A stretch of DNA of 64,000 bases. Source: Phymorhynchus buccinoides. Lineage: Eukaryota; Mollusca; Gastropoda; Neogastropoda; Raphitomidae. The position numbers and the translations under genes were made by a program. Below the pieces are notes generated by a model. That model had not been told where the DNA came from. It was given only the letters and a program-made list of their open reading frames with translations, and made no database searches. How positions within the stretch are numbered: the first letter of the stretch is position 1; the number at the start of each line of letters is the position of its first letter. Location: contig CM065680.1 in NCBI GenBank assembly GCA_017654935.2, positions 37,830,987 through 37,894,986 of the forward strand. The letters run 5' to 3'. This document shows positions 26,101 to 33,377 of this stretch, piece after piece.

Positions 26101-29100
26101 TATTTTAGGAACATTTTTAGCTAATAACCTTTTTGGAATACTAACCCTATCCCTAACCCTATCCCTAACCCTATCCCTAACCCTACCCCCCACCCTATAA
26201 GATGGAAAAACGCAACGAACCACAACTGTGACAAATCGCGGTGTACTGCAGTACATAGTGGGGGGTAGGGTTAGGTTTAGGGCTAGGGTTAGGGTCAGGG
26301 TTAGTATTCCAAAAAGAGAATTAGCTGAAAATGTTCCTAAAATACAGCTTTATGTATGGTAAGAAAGGCAAAAATGGAAAAATACAATTAACCGGAATTT
26401 CTACTGTAGTCATAATTTTTCTTATAACTATTATGTCACTGTGTGTGTAGGTGTGTGTGTGTGTCTTTGTCTTAATAAAATTTGTGAAATGGGAAAAATG
26501 TTGACTGCTGATCCGAAGAAGTAACACTACTTTGGTAGTGGTGGTAGGTTGGATCCATGGGGAGAAGAAAACAGTTAAGCTTTCAAGCTTAGCTCTTTGT
26601 CAAAATTTTCAGGATCCAACATACCACCACTATCAAAGTCAGTGTAGTTTCACTTTAATTTGTGACTTTAGCTGGTTATTCAAAGAACTGAACTGACTTA
26701 TTGTGGGTTTTCTTTGCCTTTTCAGCTTGGATGCGCAATAATCTTTCAGAGGAGGAAAAGAGATTTCAACTTGATTTCTTTGGTCAAAATCAACAACCGA
26801 ATGCTTGTCAGCAAGAAAACAGAAAAAACCAAGCCATGAACTCAACAGTCTCAACTTCATTCATGCAAAAACATCTTGCAAAGCAAAAAAGGATTGCAGA
26901 TCATTTGCTTGACAACATACTAGAACCAAATGAAGACCAGTTCGTACCAGTCTACTCTGAAAGCATAAAAGATGAGCGAGAGTTACTAGGAGGTTTCTAC
27001 CGAGATTTAGATTGCAATGTATCAAGTTTACCTGTACCTAGCACAAAGGAAAAAAAAGATGATGGAAACACATCCACTGACTCGGCACAGTTAGAGAAAA
27101 CACAAGAAAATGACGGAGACCAGCCCATGGACATAAGAGCTATGTCTTCAACAGGTATGCATGAAGATAGCAAGGAAGAATCCACCATGGACTCCACAGT
27201 CCCGTCTTCAAGTACTGGAGAAATAAATGAAGCTGCACCCGGCAATTCATCAGGTTCATCAAGGAGTCTAGCAGAAAACAGTAATGTCATGGACATTAGC
27301 TCATCCGCTTCATCAACAAGTCTAGAAGAGGACAATAAAAACCAACCCCTAGAAACCCAAGATGAAGACTTATCAGAAAAAGAGGAAGACTTGGACACTG
27401 GCCGACATTTATCAAATTCTCCTTCATGCAAAGACAGAAAGAATGAAACCACATCTTCCGACTCATCACTCTCTCCTATAGAGAAAACACGAGGAAGCAG
27501 CGGAAACCAGTCCATGGAACTAGTAGCCTCACCTGTTAGTCTACAAGACGAAAACACGCCCATTGACTCATCATCCTCGTTTTCAAGTATAGCTGACAAT
27601 AATGAAAGTGCGCCTGTTCAGTTATCAGCCTCATCTTTGAGCATAGAAGAAAACATGGGAAATGAGTCATCAGAAAGCAAGGAATCCAAGTTGCCAGAGT
27701 CCTGTAAAGAGAAGAAGGAGCTGGAAAAGCAAATGGCAGACTGTGATGATGATGATGGCGCACGGGCAACACCAAGCCAGCAGAAAAGTGACGGTGAAAA
27801 TGATCAATCATCAGATGAGAAAAGAGATGAGAAAACTGAAGAGAGTTTTACCGTAGAGATGGAGTCGGAAACAGAAAGCGTAGCTGTGGAAAGTAGAGAT
27901 ACCAGCATGATGGATATTGACGACAACAAGCAAGAATGCATGGAGGATGATCAGTCAGGTATTGAAACCAATTTTTCCCAATCTTATTTTTTTTAAATTT
28001 GTTAGTAAATGATGAGTAAGATGTTTAAACAAACAAAAAAACATTCTTTTTCATTAGTAAGTCTAGGATGAGTAGGGTAGTTAGGTTATTTTAACAAAAC
28101 TGATAACTTGTTTTCTTCAGTATTGTTTTGGATCCCTGAAATTGCTTGTGCACATGTATCCGAGAATTATTAATTATTCTCACATCCATTTCTTATTTCT
28201 CTTGTGTAGATTTTTATTGTCACATCATAATATTATACATCTCATGGTTATGATTATTAATCCTAATTTTCGCCTCCCATTAAGACTATTCTTTTTCCTT
28301 TTTCGATCGCTCAGACAGTTTCCTGTCAATTATGAGCGTAGATGCGTCATGCTGCCATTACACACCTCACTAAGAAATACTTAGGCCCTGCAAGTCCGAC
28401 TTCGGCTGGAGGAAATGTTTTTGAAAGTGTTTCGTGAAAAATAGGCAGGAGAATGGACCGGTAAGACAGAAAAATAGTAGATGACAGTAAGCAAAGGGAA
28501 AAGGCAGAGTCAAAGAGAGTGACAGATTAAAGGAAGTTACAAGCACAGAACTTCCAGAAGGTGGGAGAACTATTTATACAAAAGACCGCCCGGTATCCCC
28601 ATGGGGGGAATTAAGACTTCAAATGTGACTGTTTCAGTCTTATATGTTCCAGACCTACGGGGCTCTTCAGCAGAGAAAGACCAGACCATACTTCCCCTCA
28701 AACAGAGCACAGCCTCATCCGCTTTCCCTGATAGATGGGAAGAGATAGCAACTTCAATCTCAGAGGTTTCAAAATTATGTCCCTCGCCACCACGCATGGA
28801 AAATCAACCCCCGTCCCATCTTCAGTTTGGTTCCACTCATGCTCCGGTCCCACCCCCAAAGGTTGAGGAGGTGAAGCATACGCCTACCCCATCTCAACCA
28901 TCCGTTTTTGAGGAGCCTTTGGATGCGTATTCACCTTCGCATCCTACCTCCACTAGAGACCTGTTGGACACTTCTGAGCCATCTCTGCAGATATGTTTTG
29001 CTGAGGAGGATTCATGTGAATCTGCCCTGTATCAGCCGCATGCTACTGAGGAAGATTGGGATAAACAATTCCCCTGTCAGCTGGCTGAAAACGGTGCGGA

Positions 29101-32100
29101 TGGAAAACCAGATCCATGGATCTGTGGCGGATCTTCTCAAAGCTCTTCACCCAAAAGATCTTCTGAAAACTCTTCTCCCAAAAGATCATCTCAAAACTCT
29201 TCACCTAAAAGATCTCCTGTTGTGAGCCCTCTCATAGATGGTGATGGCTCCCCACTGAATCCCCTGGGGGAAATTCATGTGCATGATGTTGTGACATTCT
29301 TACGTGAGCAATTAGGTGTAAAAGAGGGTGAGACGGCTCGGCCTGCGAATAATGAGAATAAGGGAGGCGAGGAGAAAGGTGAAAGCAAATCGGAGTCAAA
29401 TGACAATGACAAGCAGCTTGACCATGATGGCTCGAATGACAAGGATTCAGACTCAGGTGAAAGGGATGGACAAGGCACTCCAGAAGGTGATGGTAAATCA
29501 TCTAATGAAAACCACAATGATTCCTCCGAAAACGCCCAGGTAAACCCCAGTAATAATAGCTAATAAGTTTAATATGAAATTATTTTTTGTACAGAATTCA
29601 TTTGAGAACAAAATAAGCATTGTTGTCGTAAATCTGTCATTTAGGATGGATATTGTTAATTATCTAGATCTACTACTTGTTTCAAGTTTGCAGAAAACAT
29701 TTTTTTTTTTTTTTTTTTTTTTTTTGGGGGGGGGGTATTGAGGGCAGTATTTCCCCCCGGGGGGGGGGGGGGGGGGGGGGGGTTCCATGCAAATAGTTAC
29801 CCCCACCTTCTGGAAGTTCTGTGCTTGTAACTTCCTCTAATCTGTCTCTCTCTTTGACTGTCTTTTCCTGTGCTTTGTTTCTCTACTATCTTTTTGACTT
29901 TTTGGTCCATTCTCCTGCCTTTTATTACAAAAAAATCTTTCATACAGTTTTCTCCTTTGAGCTCCTCACAAATCGGAATGTGTCGGCTGTGAGGAAACCA
30001 GTGAAAACTGAAAAATGGACACATACATGCCCATTGTGGCTTTTTGGCCTGGGAGAAGAAGAAGGCAATATTCAAACTTGCTGCAAGGTTTTATTGAAAT
30101 CCTGTGCCCATTCAGTAATGCATTTAATCTAATCTTACTTTCAGTATATATAAAAATATGAAACAGATTTTTGTTATTGTTTACAAGTACATGTATTGAT
30201 TTATTTTTTCATGAATTTAAAGTACATGTATTGATTTATTTTTTCATGAATTTAAAGATACACACAAAAACATGAAATTTCTTGATGCTAGCATTGCCTT
30301 CTTTGTGTAAAAAGTGTGGAACTGTGCATGATTGTGCTTCTTTAATTATGCATTTCATCAAGATGTGTGTTCAGTCAACATCTCACTGTCTGTTCAGGTT
30401 GCGAACTATCGACTGGTGAGTGTAGTGACTCACATCGGAAGGTCTACCTCTCTAGGTGAGCAGTGTGTGTTGCTTATTTACACTATGAAGATAAGAGCGT
30501 GTTGTGCTTTTTAAAAAAAAAGACTATTGAGTTTAAAAAAAACCAGTATGTCATGGTTGTAGAGCGATTTTTCCATCGCATTGAAGTTTACCTGCATTAG
30601 GCCAGATCAGTAGGCCTGCTTGGATGGGTGACATATGATGTGCTTTATGAACTCATATTCTTGCACTAATATAAAATAACATTAAAATAACAGTATTTGT
30701 AAACTTTCTGACATAAGTAGTAGTGGACAACGGAACAACATTTTAGCCAGACACGAAGCAAAGATGGCTGATGTTCTCAGGGCTGTCTGGTGTTCCTGGC
30801 TGGGTGTTTTTTTTCTGTATCATTTTTTTATTATTTTTTTTATTGAACATTTTTCCCATTTCACAAATTTTATTAAGACAAAGACACACACACACCTACA
30901 CACACAGTGACATAATAGTTATAAGAAAAATTATGACTACAGTAGAAATTCTGGTAAAGGTAAAGATGTGCCGCCACCCCTGCATTTCTCGGTTAATTGT
31001 ATTTTTCCATTTTTGCCTTTCTTACCATACATAAAGCTGTATTTTAGGAACATTTTCAGCTAATTCTCTTTTGGGAATACTAACCCTAACCCTAGCCCTA
31101 AACCTAACCCTACCCCCCACTATGTACTGCAGTACACCGCGATTTGTCACAGTTGTGGTTCGTTGCGTTTTTCCGTCTTATAGGGTGGGGGGTAGGGTTA
31201 GGGCTAGGGATAGGGTTAGTATTCCAAAAAGGTTATTAGCTAAAAAAATGTTCCTAAAATACAGCTTTATGTATGGTAGGAAAGGCAAAAACGGAAAAAT
31301 ACAATTAACCGAGAAATGTAGGGGGGGGTGGCACATCTTGACCTTTACCGAAATTCCATCCTGGCTGACTGTGTTTGTATGTTACCATATAATTAGCATT
31401 TGAACAGGGGGGTCGGACCTAGGACCCTCAAATTGTGCACATGGATATGTACCACCATACCAGTATTTAGGATATCTAAGCCAAGTTCAAAAAGGGTCAT
31501 TGCTCAAGGTTCAAGGTCACTGGAGCTGAAAATGCTGCCACACAGCTGCTGTTCTAACGCTTTCACCGTCTTGTTTATAAAAATAGGTTCAGGTCATTCT
31601 GTGCTACACCTACTTTTATTTTAGCAGAATTATGCGACTACCAGTACCGTACATTGTGTAGAGAACACTCCTCAAGTTTCAAAGATATATGTTGATGTTT
31701 TTAAAGACAACAGCTTTCAATATTTTGCTGGGAAGGCTATGGGTGCAAATGATGAACCCTTCAGTGAAATTTGTTGCCTTCACTGGCTTCAGTACTGGTT
31801 TGTTTCTCCTTTTTGTACCCTATGCAGAATTCAGATATGCAAAATGTCTTCTTATAGTGTACACATGGTTAAAGTTTTCCCAAAAATTTATTGAACATTT
31901 TTTTCACTTAATTTGCATAAACATAATACACAAACATAACTGAAAAATGAAACATAAGTGTTAATCGCTCACCACCTAATGTTTTCTTTTTTTATATTAT
32001 CATAATACTTTTGTTGAACATATATTGAAAAATAAACAAAATAAGAAAAAGCATACATAAGCATACAACACAATTGCACAAGCTTACATACACATACAGA

Positions 32101-33284
32101 GAGAGAGAGAGAGAGAGATACACACACATTCACAATCTTATTTCAATATTATGTTAACATTGTGGAGTGGAAAAAGACATGGTTGAAGCTTAATTTAAAA
32201 GTACACGTGGACTATCTTTAACAAAGTGTACTGGCCTATTTCAAGTTATTGAATTGGGAAACAAATAATAAAAAACAGAAGAAATAGCAACCGGGGGCGA
32301 CAATCACAACAATTTTAGCATAATGGAGCATGCTGATCAGGGCCTTTATGAATTCTATGTGATTGAACGATGAAGATGTAAGGGCAAGCAAGATCCCAAC
32401 TATAGCAACGTTGTTTTTTCCTGTCAGGTCATTACTATTCAGATGTATTGAACCCTGCAACAGAACAATGGCTGCGCTTTGATGACTTAAAAGTTTGCTC
32501 TATCTTGGAACGTGATGTGTTGAGGCAATGTAAAGAGGATGGCTACATGTTTTTCTACATGAATCGGTAAGTGTTTTTATCCCAATTTTATTGTAGGCAG
32601 ATCTGATCAGTTGCAAAGGTGTAGTATGTTCTGCATGGGTGCAACTCATTCAGTTTCACACTGACTTTCAGTTTTTAATTTTACCCAAGATCAGGTGGGT
32701 TTTGAAAGAAAAAAAATCATTAAAAAAAATCAGCCACAAGCGGTTTGGGGCGGTTTGAACTTTGTTGTTCTATCCCAGAAGTCACTCTCGGGGAATCTTG
32801 AAAACAGCATGGTGATGCCATATTGTTTTCAAAGGCAATATAATCATTTTACAAACTGTCTCAGTCCATCGTTTTAGCTGTCTGTTAGTCGCATTATTTC
32901 TAACTTTTGCGTTGCCCCTAATTCTCTAACAAGGTTCTGCCCCAGTGGCGGCCGGGGCCCTGGGGTACCCCTAGGCCCTTGCGTAATTCAGTTTTTGTTT
33001 TCATTTGAGGGAGTTGCACCCATGGTTCTGTGATCAATAACCTTTTGCCATTTTGTGTTTCAACATCTTGTATATTAATGTCTTGCGCTTGACCAGCTCT
33101 TTCACACCATGTTACAATTTGTTGCTCTGTCTGATTCTGACTGGTTAACCTGTCAGCCTGTCAAGATTGAATTTGCTCCTAAGGTGGTGGCATCTACCAC
33201 ATGATTTACAGGATTTTTTTTTAGCTTCACACAGCTCAAAGAAAAGAATTGATCTCTTTCACCCTCTCTCTCTCTGTGTCTCTG

Positions 33285-33377
<93 letters not shown>

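Noticed and set aside
26142..26190. True telomere end or chromosome-fusion site
   Set aside because: The telomere-like runs are short, degenerate and lie in the loops of transposable fold-back elements.
27959..27996. Exon e10 running on to its TAA as a gene end
   Set aside because: The donor at 27959 and phase-matched e11-e14 with the His box show that the gene continues.
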